From Candidatus Dechloromonas phosphorivorans (GTDB lineage: Bacteria > Pseudomonadota > Gammaproteobacteria > Burkholderiales > Rhodocyclaceae), in contig JADJMS010000047.1 in NCBI GenBank assembly GCA_016709495.1, positions 186,001 to 250,000 of the forward strand: a stretch of DNA of 64,000 nucleotides, given 5' to 3'. Below, one piece after another: positions 37,730-48,378 of this stretch; the first letter of the stretch is position 1, and every line of letters begins with the position of its first letter. Below the pieces are notes generated by a model. It was not told the DNA's origin and searched no databases. It was given only the letters and a program-made list of their open reading frames with translations. The position numbers were made by a program, and so were the translations under genes.

Positions 37730-38289
37730 TCAGGCTTTCTTGAGGTGGGGCAAGAAATCCCGGCTCATCATCCAGCGCTCCAGTGCCTGATCATGCAGCA
37801 CCACGTGGTGTGAAACCCAGCGCTCTAGCAAATGATCAAGTTCGCGCACCAGCAGGATTATTTTCGAAGGTTCTATCGCCGCAACAATCTGCTGAATTTT
37901 GTGCGAAATTTGCGCATGATCCTCCATGTGCGCCTCGCAAACATGACGATCAACCATGTACAGCAAAGAATCGCGCATGGCTTTTTCTTCAGCTTGAAAT
38001 GATCAAGGATGAAGACCAGCAAATCACCCAACAGGCCAATCAGTGTCGATTCACAACAACCACGCTGAACACCATTACAGGTATTACACGTAGTGTTTGC
38101 CGGGTAGACGCACAATTTGCGCAAGGATGCGATGCAGGTAAGTAACTGTGCATGCCCAAAATCCACTTCAGCAATTCCTGTATCCAAGGCAGCTGGCAGA
38201 TTTCGTCCAATCAAATCATTGACCGGATCAGCCTCCATGGTTCTGAAACCGACGTGCATTTCTTTCGGCTTAAGGGGCACTTCTGACAT
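37730..38289 (-). CDS. Hemerythrin-like protein with Cys-rich insert (frameshifted)
   Basis: A di-iron hemerythrin-fold protein of about 186 aa. The first frame has the N-terminal site (GIAEVDFGHAQLLTCIASL) and ILDHF; the second carries EAHMEDHAQISHKIQQIV and WVSHHVVLHDQALERWM, which supply the remaining His and acidic ligands. Joining near 38000 gives HFxAEEKAMRDSL, the expected helix, so one base is missing. Between helices 1 and 2 lies an insert with five Cys (LCVYPANTTCNTCNGVQRGCC), unusual for simple O2-binding hemerythrins and suggestive of metal or redox sensing. It stands alone on its strand. Confidence 0.7.
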
Positions 38290-38440
38290 CCACGTTGGTC
38301 ACATCCAATAGACTTTAGAACTGCGGCATTGTACTCCCTGCATCAAAATGGAGATTGTCAACAATTGTGAAATCTATAGTTCTGCTTGGGCTAACCGTTA
38401 ACTAAGCTAAGATAAACTTATCTCAACAACGAATATCACC

Positions 38441-39310
38441 GTGCTGACTGAACATCAAAAACATTGGGGCGTTGACCAGTGGGCGGCCTTCCTCACCGCT
38501 CACGAATTACCCTGCATGCCGCGCTCCAAAGCGCGCCTGCTGGAGCTTGAAGAAAGCCTTGGTGAACAGCTTTCAGCGCACGATCTGGCCACCATCGCTG
38601 CCACCGACCCTTTCCTTTGTCTGCGTCTGCTCCGTGAAGCAGAAGCGCACCGCTCTCAACGACTGGGACACGATACGACCACGCCACTGGCTGCCGTGAT
38701 GCAGCTTGGCACAGAAAGCTTCCACCAATTGCTGGCCACCTGCCCGGAGACGAACGAAGGCAACCCAGGCCTAGCCGAGTGTGAGGCACGCTCGTGTATG
38801 GCCAGCCAACTCGCCATGAAGTGGGGTTCGGCCCGCGCCGACGTATCGCCAGACGAAGTCGCCATGGCCAGCCTGCTCGCCGAAATCGGCGAACTTTTAC
38901 TCTGGTCAGTCGCGCCCGAACTCCCGCTAGCCGCTCTGGAAGCCCTGCACTCAGGAAAATCACCACGTTCAATACAAGCCCAGGTTGATGTCTGTGGTTT
39001 TCGCTTCAAGGATTTAACCCTCAAGTGCGCCACACTCTGGCATCTGCCGCCGCTGTTAACGCAATTGATCCGCGGCATCGACAACACTCGAGCCAACCTC
39101 TCACGGCTCTGCATCGATACGGCACGCCACCTGCACACGGGTGGCCCATCCGATCCTGCCTTACCTTCCGACATCGCCGACGCCAAACAGATCATTCACG
39201 GCGCATCGCTTGAATGGCTAACCGAGCAACTACCTGATCTGGATGAAGAACAGGTAGCTGCTATTGTGGCAAAGGCAGGCGAGCTGCTCGTATCAAGAGA
39301 GCAGCCCTAA
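38441..39310 (+). CDS. HDOD domain protein
   Basis: A 289-aa soluble protein with the HDOD fold, an HD-related signalling domain without the catalytic HD pair. Typical features are the N-terminal HELPCMPRSKARLLELEE, DLATIAATDPFLCLRLLREAEAHR, a regulatory core TPLAAVMQLGTESFHQLLAT, and SLLAEIGELLLWSVAPELPL. HDOD proteins act as scaffolds in signalling, often with c-di-GMP or chemosensory proteins; the partner here is unknown. GTG at 38441 is the start. It converges on rnr, and the stops overlap by 4 bases. Confidence 0.8.
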   Translation: MLTEHQKHWGVDQWAAFLTAHELPCMPRSKARLLELEESLGEQLSAHDLATIAATDPFLCLRLLREAEAHRSQRLGHDTTTPLAAVMQLGTESFHQLLATCPETNEGNPGLAECEARSCMASQLAMKWGSARADVSPDEVAMASLLAEIGELLLWSVAPELPLAALEALHSGKSPRSIQAQVDVCGFRFKDLTLKCATLWHLPPLLTQLIRGIDNTRANLSRLCIDTARHLHTGGPSDPALPSDIADAKQIIHGASLEWLTEQLPDLDEEQVAAIVAKAGELLVSREQP

Positions 39311-41789
39311 ACCCAAACTGTGACACCCCAGGAGTGCTGATAAGGCCCCTGCACAGCAAGACGGCCAGCAAAGCTGGCGCGTCGCTGGGAATCCTTCGGG
39401 GCGCGGTCAACGCCGTTTTTGCGGTTTTTTCCAGCTGATTTGCTTGTCGGCTTAGACGCCTTGGCCGCTCGGGGTTTGGCAGCAGCACTTGCGCCACGTT
39501 TGGCAACTGGCTTGGCCAAAGGCTTGCTTGGCGCCTTGGCCGCAATCTTGGCCGGAACCCGCGCAACCGTCTTGGTTACCCGCCCCGGCTTGCCGGTGCC
39601 CTGCCCCTTGCTTTCTTCCTGGACGAGCACGAAGTCAATCTTGTTGCTCTCCAGATTGGCCCGCACCAACCGGACACGAACCCGGTCTCCAAGACGGAAA
39701 CGTTGCCCGGTGCGCTCTCCCAGCATCTGATGTTTGATGTTGTCGAACTGGAAGTAATCCTGCCCCAGTTCAGACACATGCACCAAGCCTTCAACAAAGA
39801 CCGTATCGAGGGCGACAAAAATGCCAAAAGCGGTGACCGCCGAAATGGTGCCGTCAAATTCCTCGCCGATCCGCTCCTTCATGAAGAAGCACTTCAGCCA
39901 GTTTTCGACATCACGCGTTGCTTCATCAGCACGACGCTCGGTAGCCGAGCAATGCAGGCCAATATCGTCCCAACTTTGAACCGGCGTGTATTTTTCCTTG
40001 GCCAGCACGGCTTTAATCGCGCGATGCACCAGCAAGTCCGGGTAACGGCGAATCGGCGAGGTGAAGTGCGTGTAATGCTCGTAGGCCAGACCGAAATGCC
40101 CGACGTTATCCGGGCTGTACATCGCCTGCTTCAAGGAGCGCAGCATCACTGTCTGCAGCAACTGGACGTCCGGGCGTAATTTGACCTTCTCCAACAACAA
40201 TGCGTAGTCCTTGGCTTGCGGATCATCACCGCCGCTCAAGGCCATACCGAACTCACTGAGGAAAGTACGCAGGTTCTTCAGTTTCTCTTCGGAAGGCGCA
40301 GCGTGAACACGGTAGAGACAAACCTGTTTATGCTCGGCGAGGAAGTCTGATGCACAAACGTTTGCCGCCAGCATGCATTCTTCAATGATGCGGTGAGCGT
40401 CATTACGCACCACCGGCACAATGTTCTCGATCTTGCCCTGCGCATTGAATAGCATTTGCGTTTCGGTCGTCTCGAAATCAATCGCCCCGCGCTGGCCACG
40501 CGCCTTGTGCAGAGCGGCAAACAACTTGTAGAGATTCTTGATCTGCGGCTGCAGTGCAATGTGAATCTCGCTTTCAGGCTTGGCCTCGCCCGACAACCAT
40601 GACCAAACCTGGTTGTAAGTCAGCCGTGCCTTGGAGCGGAACACCGCCGGGTAAAACTTGTATTCGCCAATCTTGCCGGCAGCGCTGATTTCCATATCGC
40701 AAACCATCGCCATCCGCTCGACATCCGGATTCAGCGAACAGATACCGTGCGACAGTTTTTCCGGCAACATCGGAATTACCCGACGCGGGAAATACACGGA
40801 ATTTCCGCGATCCATCGCCTCCTTGTCGAGCGCCATGCCCGGTTTGACATAATGCGATACGTCGGCAATCGCCACCACCAGACGCCAGCCGCGCCCTTTT
40901 TTCTCACAGAATACGGCATCATCAAAGTCACGCGCCGTTTCACCGTCGATGGTTACCAGCGGCAAATCACGCAAATCCTCGCGGCCCTTCAAATCAGCCT
41001 TCTTGACCTTGTCCGGCAACGCCTTGTTTTCCTCCAGTGCCTCGCGAGAAAACTCGAAAGGCAGGTCGTGCTTGCGCAAGGCAATCTCGATTTCCATACC
41101 GGGGTCAGCGTAATTACCGAGCACCTCGGTAATCTGCCCGATCGGCTTCGAGAACTTGCACGGCTGCTCGATGATATCGACCATCACCACCTGCCCGGCA
41201 ACCGGCTTGATCTTGGCCTTCTTGTCCACCGGCACCAGAATATCCTGCGCAATCCGCTTGTTCTCCGGCGCGACAAAACAATACCGTGCTCAATCAAAAC
41301 GCGGCCAATCACGCGCGTATTGGCGCGCTCGGTCACTTCAACGATGCCACCTTCAGGCCGGCCCTTGCGGTCAATGCCTGTCACCCGGACAAGCGCACGG
41401 TCGCCATGCAGCGCCTTGCCCATCTGGTGCTGATCGAGAAAGATATCGGCACTGCCATCATCAGGAATCAGGAAGCCATAGCCATCCGGGTGTCCCTGAA
41501 TCTTGCCCAATGTCAGGCTGGCTCGCTCCGGCAGGATGTAATCGCCCTTGCGATTGCGCATCAACTGCCCTTCACGCTCCATCGCGCCCAAGCGACGCTG
41601 GAACATTTCGCGTTCGCTACCGGAAATGTCCATTAATTCAGTCAGGCCAATGAAACTTAAAGGCCGCCCTTCGTCGGTCAGCACCTGCGAAATGTATTCG
41701 CGTGACGGCAGGGGAAATTCATAACGTGCCGACTCACGCTCGAAGAACGGATCTGCACGACGGGTTTTGGATACTTTTTTTCTTGACAT
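39307..41789 (-). CDS. rnr: Ribonuclease R (frameshifted)
   Basis: A 3'-to-5' exoribonuclease of about 828 aa of the RNB family that degrades structured RNA and matures tmRNA and rRNA. The start MSRKKVSKTRRADPF (41789) leads to the N-terminal helix-turn-helix, two cold-shock domains (GYGFLIPDDGSADIFLDQHQM), the RNB core (VTIDGETARDFDDAVFCEK with the catalytic Asp cluster, MVCDMEISAAGKIGEYKFYP, HYTHFTSPIRRYPDLLVHR) and a C-terminal S1 domain. The Lys/Ala-rich tail (AKPVAKRGASAAAKPRAAKA) is common in betaproteobacteria. The frame breaks at the AAAA run at 41275-41278; one base restores IVLFVAPENKRIAQDIL. Confidence 0.9.
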
Positions 41790-41830
41790 GTTTTGTTCTT
41801 TCTTTATAATTCGCCGCTCTTTGCAGGTGT

Positions 41831-41915
<85 letters not shown>

Positions 41916-41929
41916 AGCAATCTTGATCG

Positions 41930-41956
41930 AAGGCCTTGTTAATCAAGGCCTTTTTT
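41930..41956 (+). terminator. Rho-independent terminator of tRNA-Leu
   Basis: AAGGCCTTG (41930-41938) pairs with CAAGGCCTT (41944-41952) around a TTAAT loop, followed by a run of T to 41956. It lies 15 bases behind the tRNA. Confidence 0.85.
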
Positions 41957-42124
41957 CATTTCAAGCCGGCCATTTCTTTACGCTGCAGCACAAGCTTCAG
42001 CGCCCCGGCATTGTCTCATAAGCGCCCCGAAACAATTGCTGACAATTGCAACAAGGCATTGCGTCATCCCTCGAGCACTCCCTGCGTTATTTGGCTTGTG
42101 ATAACAACGAATTCCACCAAAGCC

Positions 42125-42511
42125 ATGAAAATCCGCAATGCACTGAGTCTCACCCTGCTTCTTTCCATCAGCCTGATTGGTAACGCTCAGGCTGATCGCG
42201 GCTACTACGACCGTGGTCATCATGACCATGGTGGCCATCGCGGCTACTACAATGCACCGCAACAACATCATAATCATGGTCGAAACTGGGGGGTACCGGC
42301 TGCTGTTCTGGCGATTACGGGGCTGGCAATTGGTGCTGCCGCCTATCAAAGCTACCAGCCACGCCCGGCTTATGTTTATAGCGCGCCCCCCCAACCCGTA
42401 GCGCCGCCGCCCGATTCAGGAAACTGGTATTTCTGCAATTCTTCCGGCAACTATTACCCCTATGTGCGGGTTTGTCCGGAAGGCTGGCAGCCCGTGGCTC
42501 CCCCACGTTAA
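42125..42511 (+). CDS. Secreted His-rich protein with YPYVRxCPxGW tail
   Basis: A 128-aa exported protein. The ATG at 42125 gives a signal peptide (MKIRNALSLTLLLSISLIGNAQA); the longer frame upstream has no signal. After it lies a His/Gly/Tyr-rich stretch (HHDHGGHRGYY, QQHHNHGRNW), then a hydrophobic helix (VPAAVLAITGLAIGAAAY), a Pro-rich linker, and a C-terminal module NWYFCNSSGNYYPYVRVCPEGWQPV with two Cys. This terminal module is widespread in proteobacterial envelope proteins of unknown role. Metal binding by the His cluster is possible but unproven. Confidence 0.7.
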   Translation: MKIRNALSLTLLLSISLIGNAQADRGYYDRGHHDHGGHRGYYNAPQQHHNHGRNWGVPAAVLAITGLAIGAAAYQSYQPRPAYVYSAPPQPVAPPPDSGNWYFCNSSGNYYPYVRVCPEGWQPVAPPR

Positions 42512-42576
42512 AAGTAGCCTTCCAAAACCAGGCGTCTTAAACTGCATCGCTCTGCTTTGGGTTTGGTCTCTGGTTA

Positions 42577-43501
42577 ATGAATATCAGCCTTGGGTACTTC
42601 GTTCGTCATAACTGGGTATTGTTTTTACTGGCGCATTTTGCGAGTCATTGTGCACTGGCAGCGACGCTTTACCCATTCACTGTTACTACAGAAAAGTTGG
42701 GCAGAGCTACCAGATCATTGCACAACCGTGGGCACGCGCCCGTTTCCGTACAGGTTTCCTGACTTCAGTTGAAAATATTAGTAGCGACCAGAGTTTCCCG
42801 TTGTTCGCGGTGAGCCGACCAAACAGCGATACAACGCTCGCCACTATCCGTGCCGCCAACCCTGGGCGTAGTTTTCGGTTTTCAACACAAAACCGCTTTC
42901 ATCCCGGCAATTTTCGCGCGAGTCACGACTCGGCGCACTCTATCGCTTGCCATTTGAGGATGATCGCAGTTTTGTCATTGGGCAGGCTCCCGGCGGCCCA
43001 ATGACAACGCACAATACGCCGGATAGCGAGCAGGCAATCGATTTCACAATGCCGGAAAACACCTTGATCGTTGCCGCACGAAAAGGGGTCGTGATTTCTG
43101 CTGAAGGGGCCAATCAATTCGGCGGGCAGGACAAGACCATGCTCAGCATGGCCAACCATATCCGTATCCTGCATGCAGACGACAGCATCGCCACCTATGC
43201 CCATCTTGCCCCCAGAGGCGTTCTGGTCGGCGTCGGGCAACGTGTTGAAGCAGGAACGGTGATTGGCTATTCAGGCTCGACAGGTTATTCCTCTGGCCCC
43301 CACCTGCATTTTGCCGTGCATCAATTACTGCGCAAGAGTGATGGATTCGGGAATATTTCCGTTCCAATCCGCTTTTATGTCGGCAATCCGGCTTATGTTT
43401 TTACGCCGCAGTATCTGCAAAAAGTCACCGCCGACTATCGTTCTCCCGGCAAGGCTCCGCCGATTTTGGAAATAAAAAAAACGGGCCCGAAAGCCCGTTG
43501 A
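42577..43501 (+). pseudogene. M23 family metallopeptidase (several frameshifts)
   Basis: A secreted LytM-type peptidase that would cut peptidoglycan cross-links. The start frame has a signal peptide (FVRHNWVLFLLAHFASHCALA). It then jumps between frames near 42690, 42720, 42765 and 42945: VGQSYQIIAQ, HAPVSVQVS, then NISSDQSFPLFAVSRPNSDTTLATI. The catalytic part is in the frame ending 43501: DFTMPENTLIVAARKGVV, SIATYAHLAPRGVLVGVGQRVEAGTVIGYSGSTGYSSGPHLHFAVHQ in pieces, including the zinc motif HLHF. The first zinc His is replaced in TTHNTPDSEQAIDF, where the family reads H-x-D or similar. Indel errors are likely. Confidence 0.75.
43472..43499 (-). terminator. Terminator of the hisZ-purA operon
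   Basis: On the minus strand AACGGGC (43499-43493) and GCCCGTT (43486-43480) form a hairpin with TTTCGG in the loop, followed by a run of eight T (43480-43473). It lies about 30 bases behind purA and overlaps the end of the converging peptidase gene. Confidence 0.8.
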
Positions 43502-43526
43502 CCGCAACACTTTGGCAAAAACCCGA

Positions 43527-44832
43527 TTAATTGAACGGGTGTTGCTTGAGTATGGTCTCTTCACGTTCCGGACCAGTCGAGACAATGGCGATTGGCACCT
43601 GACAAAGCACTTCAAGACGATTCAGATAGGCCTGAGCATTAGCCGGCAACTCTTCCCAGCGCTTGACGCCGAAGGTGGTACCACTCCAGCCAGGCATGGT
43701 TTCGTAAATCGGTTCGCAGCGAGCCACTTCATCGGCACCGATGGGCAACAGGTCAATGATCTTGCCATCCAGCTTGTAGCCGGTACAGATATTGAGCTCC
43801 TTCAAACCATCCAGCACATCCAGCTTGGTGATGCACAAACCGGTCAAACCATTGATCCGACCAGAACGACGCAAAGCTGCCGCATCAAACCAGCCACAAC
43901 GACGCTTGCGCCCAGTCACCGTACCGAACTCCTTGCCGACCTGCGACATCTGGTAGCCCGGCACACCTTCAGTTTCGATATCCAGTTCACTCGGGAATGG
44001 ACCACCACCAACCCGCGTGCAGTAAGCCTTGGTGATGCCCAGCACGTAATGCAGCATACCCGGCCCGACACCCGCACCCGCAGCGGCCTGACCGGCTACG
44101 CAGTTGGATGAAGTGACAAACGGATAGGTGCCGTGGTCGATATCAAGCAAGGTGCCCTGAGCACCTTCAAACAGCATGTTCTGACCAGCCTGATTGGCTT
44201 CGTATAGCGCAGCAGATACGTCAGCCACCAAAGGCTTGATCTGCTCGGCATCGGCCATCGCCTGGTCGAGCACCATCTGGTAGTCGACCGCTGGCGCCTT
44301 GAAATACTGGGTCAGCACGAAGTTGTGATACTCGAGCACTTCCTTCAGCTTCTCGGCAAAACGCTCGGGATGGAACAGGTCATAGACGCGCAGGCCACGA
44401 CGGGAAACCTTGTCTTCATAGGTTGGGCCAATGCCCTTGCCGGTTGTGCCAATTTTCTTGTCTTCCGCCTTGACCGACTCACGCGCCTTATCGATAGCGG
44501 AATGGTAAGGCAGGATGATCGGGCAGCCCGGGCTGATCTTGAGGCGTGAGCGAACATCAATACCGCCTTTTTCCAGTTCGGCAATTTCCGACAGCAGGTG
44601 GTGAATATCGAGCACGACACCATTACCGATATAGCACTTCACACCATCACGCACGATGCCGGACGGTACCAGATTCAACTTTAAACCTGCTCGCCAACCA
44701 CCAGCGTATGGCCGGCATTATGACCGCCCTGAAAACGCACCACTCCTGTGCATGATCGGTCAGCCAGTCGACGATCTTGCCTTTTCCCTCGTCGCCCCAT
44801 TGCGTACCCACCACGATGACATTTTTTGCCAT
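43527..44832 (-). CDS. purA: Adenylosuccinate synthetase (frameshifted)
   Basis: The enzyme that joins IMP and aspartate using GTP, the first committed step to AMP. The N-terminal frame has the P-loop-like MAKNVIVVGTQWGDEGKGKIVDW. The next segment (GVVRFQGGHNAGHTLVVGEQV) is in another frame, and the main frame starts KLNLVPSGIVRDGVKCYIGNG. Later motifs: TTGKGIGPTYEDKVSRRGLRV, FEGAQGTLLDIDHGTYPFVTSSN and TRVGGGPFPSEL. Two indels, near 44743 and 44690, must be repaired to give the usual length of about 430 aa. Purine synthesis depends on this gene, so sequence error is much more likely than real damage. Confidence 0.93.
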
Positions 44833-44834
44833 TT

Positions 44835-45989
44835 TTAGTCCTCTTGAATAGCTTCAATAATCCAGCGTTCGCCAACTTTAGCCAGTTTGCGGTCGCACAG
44901 TGGCCCCTCGCAAGCGGTTTCATTTGGCAGTAATTCGACGACAGTTTCCCCCTGCTCGCGCAGCGCTGCAATATGCGCAGCAAGCAGCCTGTCTTGTGGT
45001 GCACAGGGAGCCAGCACAGCCCCCTGACTCTTCATCGCCGGCACAAGGCGGGCAACTTCGCGCAAATCCATTGAAAAACCTGTGGCCGGACGAGCGCGAC
45101 CAAAGGCCTTACCGGCGCCGTCATAACGGCCGCCGAGGGCAATTGCGGCCGGGTAATCCGGGCAATAAGCAGCAAATACAACGCCATTGTGATAGTGATA
45201 GCCGCGCAAATCCGACAAATCAACAGAGAACGGTAATTCCGGCGCACTCGCAATCAGATGTCGCAAACCTTCCAGCGCAGCGGATATGGCTGGCAATGCC
45301 GGCAATTCGGCAGTAGCACGATCCAACACTTCGACACCGCCATAGAGCGCAGGCAAGCGTTGTAATGCTTCTCGGTATGGCGAAGGCACCTCGGCACAAG
45401 CGTCAATCAAGCCAGGTACATCCTTGGTTTGCAACAGCAACAGCAGACTCTCTTCTGCTTCTTGTGGCAGACCGGCAGCCTCTGCAAGGGCGCGGAAAAT
45501 ACCAACGTGGCCAAGGTCGATGCGACTCATCGGCAATTTGATTTTTTCCAATGCACCGGCCATCAAGCGAATGATGCTCAGATCAGCCTCAATGCCCTCA
45601 TACCCATACAGTTCAGCACCAATCTGCAAAGGTTCGCGGCCCGCCGAAATAGTTGCCGGCAAGGTATGCAACACACTATCGCAGTAGCAAAGACGGGTAA
45701 CGCCTTGATGATTGAGCAGGTGTGCGTCAATTCGTGCAGCTTGCGGCGTGATATCGGCACGAACACCCATCGTGCGCCCACTCAACTGGTCAACCAGCTT
45801 GAAAGTGCGCAGATGGAGATCCTGCCCCGCCCCGGTCAGCAAGGACTCAAGATATTCCAGCATCGGCGGCATGACCAGTTCAAACCCGCGTTCACGGAAA
45901 TGATCCAACACCGTCCGACGCAAGCGTTCAATGCGTGCAGCCTCAGCCGGCAACGCATCGGCAATATATTCAGGTAACAGCCAATTCAT
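44835..45989 (-). CDS. hisZ: ATP phosphoribosyltransferase regulatory subunit HisZ
   Basis: A 384-aa class II aminoacyl-tRNA-synthetase-like protein without synthetase activity; it joins the short form of HisG in the first step of histidine synthesis. It opens NWLLPEYIADALPAEAARIERLRR, with synthetase-like motif 2 (VRADITPQAARIDAHLLN) and YCDSVLHTLP. Real HisRS genes carry HGTP-binding tails; this one ends instead with FVD-type HisZ sequence (LAKVGERWIIEAIQED). A separate hisS lies at 53 kb, which supports the HisZ call. It overlaps the DUF2065 gene by 4 bases. Confidence 0.9.
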   Translation of the reverse strand: MNWLLPEYIADALPAEAARIERLRRTVLDHFRERGFELVMPPMLEYLESLLTGAGQDLHLRTFKLVDQLSGRTMGVRADITPQAARIDAHLLNHQGVTRLCYCDSVLHTLPATISAGREPLQIGAELYGYEGIEADLSIIRLMAGALEKIKLPMSRIDLGHVGIFRALAEAAGLPQEAEESLLLLLQTKDVPGLIDACAEVPSPYREALQRLPALYGGVEVLDRATAELPALPAISAALEGLRHLIASAPELPFSVDLSDLRGYHYHNGVVFAAYCPDYPAAIALGGRYDGAGKAFGRARPATGFSMDLREVARLVPAMKSQGAVLAPCAPQDRLLAAHIAALREQGETVVELLPNETACEGPLCDRKLAKVGERWIIEAIQED

Positions 45990-46171
45990 GCAAAAACCAT
46001 GAGCAGGACGAGGCCGATAAGCATCGAGGTAAGCCCGATGAAGCGAATCTGCCCGTCAGAAAATTGAACAAGACGGCGGAAGGTTTCACGCCAGGCCGCC
46101 GGGGCTATAAAAGGCATCAGGCCTTCAAGCACCAACATCAGTGCGAAGGCCATCAGAAGTGTAGCGGTCAT
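45986..46171 (-). CDS. DUF2065 family small membrane protein
   Basis: A 61-aa protein with two hydrophobic helices (LLMAFALMLVLEGLMPFI and FIGLTSMLIGLVLLMVFA) and the DUF2065 linker WRETFRRLVQFSDGQIRFIGL. It overlaps hflC by 4 bases and hisZ by 4 bases, the conserved betaproteobacterial hflC-DUF2065-hisZ arrangement. Function is unknown; a role beside the HflKC complex is only suggested by order. Confidence 0.85.
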   Translation of the reverse strand: MTATLLMAFALMLVLEGLMPFIAPAAWRETFRRLVQFSDGQIRFIGLTSMLIGLVLLMVFA

Positions 46172-47049
46172 TTGCCTTTGTCGTGACCCGAATTTTTCAT
46201 GTACTTGAAAAATTCAGAATTCGGCTCGACGACCAGAACATCAGTCTTGTTGCGGAAGCTAGCCCGATAAGCTTCAAGGCTGCGGTAAAAGGCGTAGAAC
46301 TCGGGGTTCGGTGCAAAGGCCTGCGCATAAATGCTGGTTGCCTTGGCATCGCCCTCGCCCTTCGCTTTCTGTGCATCGCGATAGGCTTCGGCAACGATCA
46401 CTTCACGCTGACGGTCTGCATCCGCACGAATTTTTTCAGCTTCGGCAGAACCTTCGGAACGTAATTCGTTGGCGACGCGCTTTCGTTCTGCTTCCATACG
46501 GCGATAGACAGAATCGCTGACTTCATTCGGCAATTCAACACGCTTGATGCGGACGTCAACGATTTGAATACCGATGGTGCGAGCGTCGATGTCAGCCTTT
46601 TCACGCATTTGATTCATGATCTTGTCGCGTTCGCCGGAAACCACATCGTGCACTGTTCGCTTGCCGAACTCCTCACGCAAACCGGCGTTAACCGTCTGAT
46701 TCAAACGAATCTTGGCACGTGCTTCATCACCACCCACCGAGATGTAATACAACTTGGGATCAACGATGCGCCACTTGATGAAGGAGTCGACCAGTACGTT
46801 CTTCTTCTCGGAAGTAATGAAGCGCTCAGGCTCATTATTATCGAGCGTGATAATGCGTTTTTCGAAGTAACGCACATTCTGGATCATCGGAATCTTGAAA
46901 TTCAGACCCGGCTCAGTAATGACCTTTTTAACCTCACCCAACTGGAAAACCAGTGCAAACTGGCGTTGATCGACCGTAAAGATCGACATGGCCAACACTA
47001 CCAGGATGGTGGCGACAATTGCGCCAATCAAATTAATACGCGGGCTCAT
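46168..47049 (-). CDS. hflC: Membrane protease modulator HflC
   Basis: A 293-aa SPFH/band-7 protein that with HflK forms a cage around the FtsH protease and tunes its access to membrane substrates. It starts with a signal-anchor helix (LIGAIVATILVVLAMSIFTV), then the SPFH domain (VDQRQFALVFQLGEVKKVI, MIQNVRYFEKRIITLDN) and a long coiled coil rich in Ala, Glu and Arg (YRRMEAERKRVANELRSEG) before AFAPNPEFYAFYRSLEAY. Full family length. Its start codon is at the stop of hflK (ATGA-like overlap), so stoichiometric expression is expected. Confidence 0.93.
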   Translation of the reverse strand: MSPRINLIGAIVATILVVLAMSIFTVDQRQFALVFQLGEVKKVITEPGLNFKIPMIQNVRYFEKRIITLDNNEPERFITSEKKNVLVDSFIKWRIVDPKLYYISVGGDEARAKIRLNQTVNAGLREEFGKRTVHDVVSGERDKIMNQMREKADIDARTIGIQIVDVRIKRVELPNEVSDSVYRRMEAERKRVANELRSEGSAEAEKIRADADRQREVIVAEAYRDAQKAKGEGDAKATSIYAQAFAPNPEFYAFYRSLEAYRASFRNKTDVLVVEPNSEFFKYMKNSGHDKGK

Positions 47050-48337
47050 TAGCGGCTCTCCCGTTCACGCGAACGCAGCGAGGGCTCACGACGTGGTGCA
47101 TTTGCATTATTCAGAGAAGTATCCATTTGCGGCGGAGATTCAGATGAGGTCGGACTATTTGCCTTAGCTGCCGGCTGGATCGGTGAATCAACCGGCGTCT
47201 GCGCGGCAGTTACAGCACCTGCGGCCTGCATCAGCTTATCGAGCGGCAAATAAAGCAGATTGCCCTGCCCTTTGGCGTCAACCATGACCTTGCTGGTGTT
47301 GGAGTAAACCTGCTGCATGGTATCCAGATACATACGCTGACGCGTCACTTCCGGCGCCTTGGCATATTCGGTCTGGATTTGCTTGAAGCGGGACGCATCA
47401 CCCTCAGCCGTTGCAATCACGCGCTGCTTGGCCGTTGGCTTCTTCGATCAGACGCGCAGCCGTACCTTTGGCTTTCGGAATCACGTCATTGGCGTAAGCC
47501 TGACCCTCATTCTTTTGACGCTCATGATCCTGCCCCGCTTTTACGGCATCATCAAATGCAGCCTGAACCTGTTCCGGTGGCTGGGCATTCTGCATGGTGA
47601 CTTTGGAGATCATGATGCCACTCTTATAGCGATCCAGAATATCCTGCATCAGTTTGGTGGCCTGAGTCGCAATTTGCTCGCGACCTTCATATAGAACAAA
47701 GTCCATCTTGCTCTTACCGACAATTTCACGCACGGATGTTTCCGCTGCGCCCATGACGGCGTCGTCAGTGCTGCGGTTGTTGAACATATACTCAACCGGA
47801 TCCTTGAGGATGTACTGAACGGCAAACTGAATATTGACGATGTTTTCATCATCCGTCAGCATCAGGGCCTCTTTCAGCACCTTGTTCCGCTCACTGCCAC
47901 GATAACCGATTTCAACGGTACGCACGCCGGTCAAGTTAACCAGTTCATGCGTCTGAATCGGCGTCGGAAAACGCCAGCGAAGGCCCGGCTCGGTGGTTTC
48001 CTTGAAGCTGCCAAACTGCAGCACAAGGCCGCGTTGCGAGGCATCGACAATGTAAAACCGGATGCCAGCCAGACCACGCAACCAAACCAGCAATCAAACC
48101 GATACCGCCACCAAGAAACTTGGGATTGAAGTCGATTTGCGGCATACGCGGACCATCTCCGCCACCATTATTTCCGCCACCGCCCTTTTTATTGAACAGG
48201 CCGTTCAACTTGCGATTGAAATCTTTCCAGAGATCTTCGAGATCCGGTGGTCCTTGATTGGGGCGACGCGGACCGCCATTGGAATCATTACCGTCCTTGT
48301 TGCCACGGTTACCCCATTGCGGGTCATTGAGAGACAT
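47049..48337 (-). CDS. hflK: Membrane protease modulator HflK (frameshifted)
   Basis: The partner of HflC, about 430 aa. The Met at 48337 opens MSLNDPQWGNRGNKDGNDSN, a Gly/Asn-rich cytoplasmic head with DLEDLWKDFNRKLNGLFNKK. The membrane helix (GIGLIAGLVAW) is followed by a break near 48060-48090, then the SPFH domain (FYIVDASQRGLVLQFGSFKETTEPGLRW in parts, VRTVEIGYRG). A second break near 47425 separates the coiled coil (GTAARLIEEANGQAAR) from VIATAEGDASRFKQIQTEYA. Both breaks are single-base events. Co-transcribed with hflC and downstream of hflX and hfq. Confidence 0.9.
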
Positions 48338-48378
48338 GAATATACCTAGAGTCGGAATCATGGAGTTAGGGGAAAACT

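Noticed and set aside
44900..45977. Plus-strand ORFs opposite hisZ
   Set aside because: They are mirror frames of a well conserved gene, without motifs of their own.
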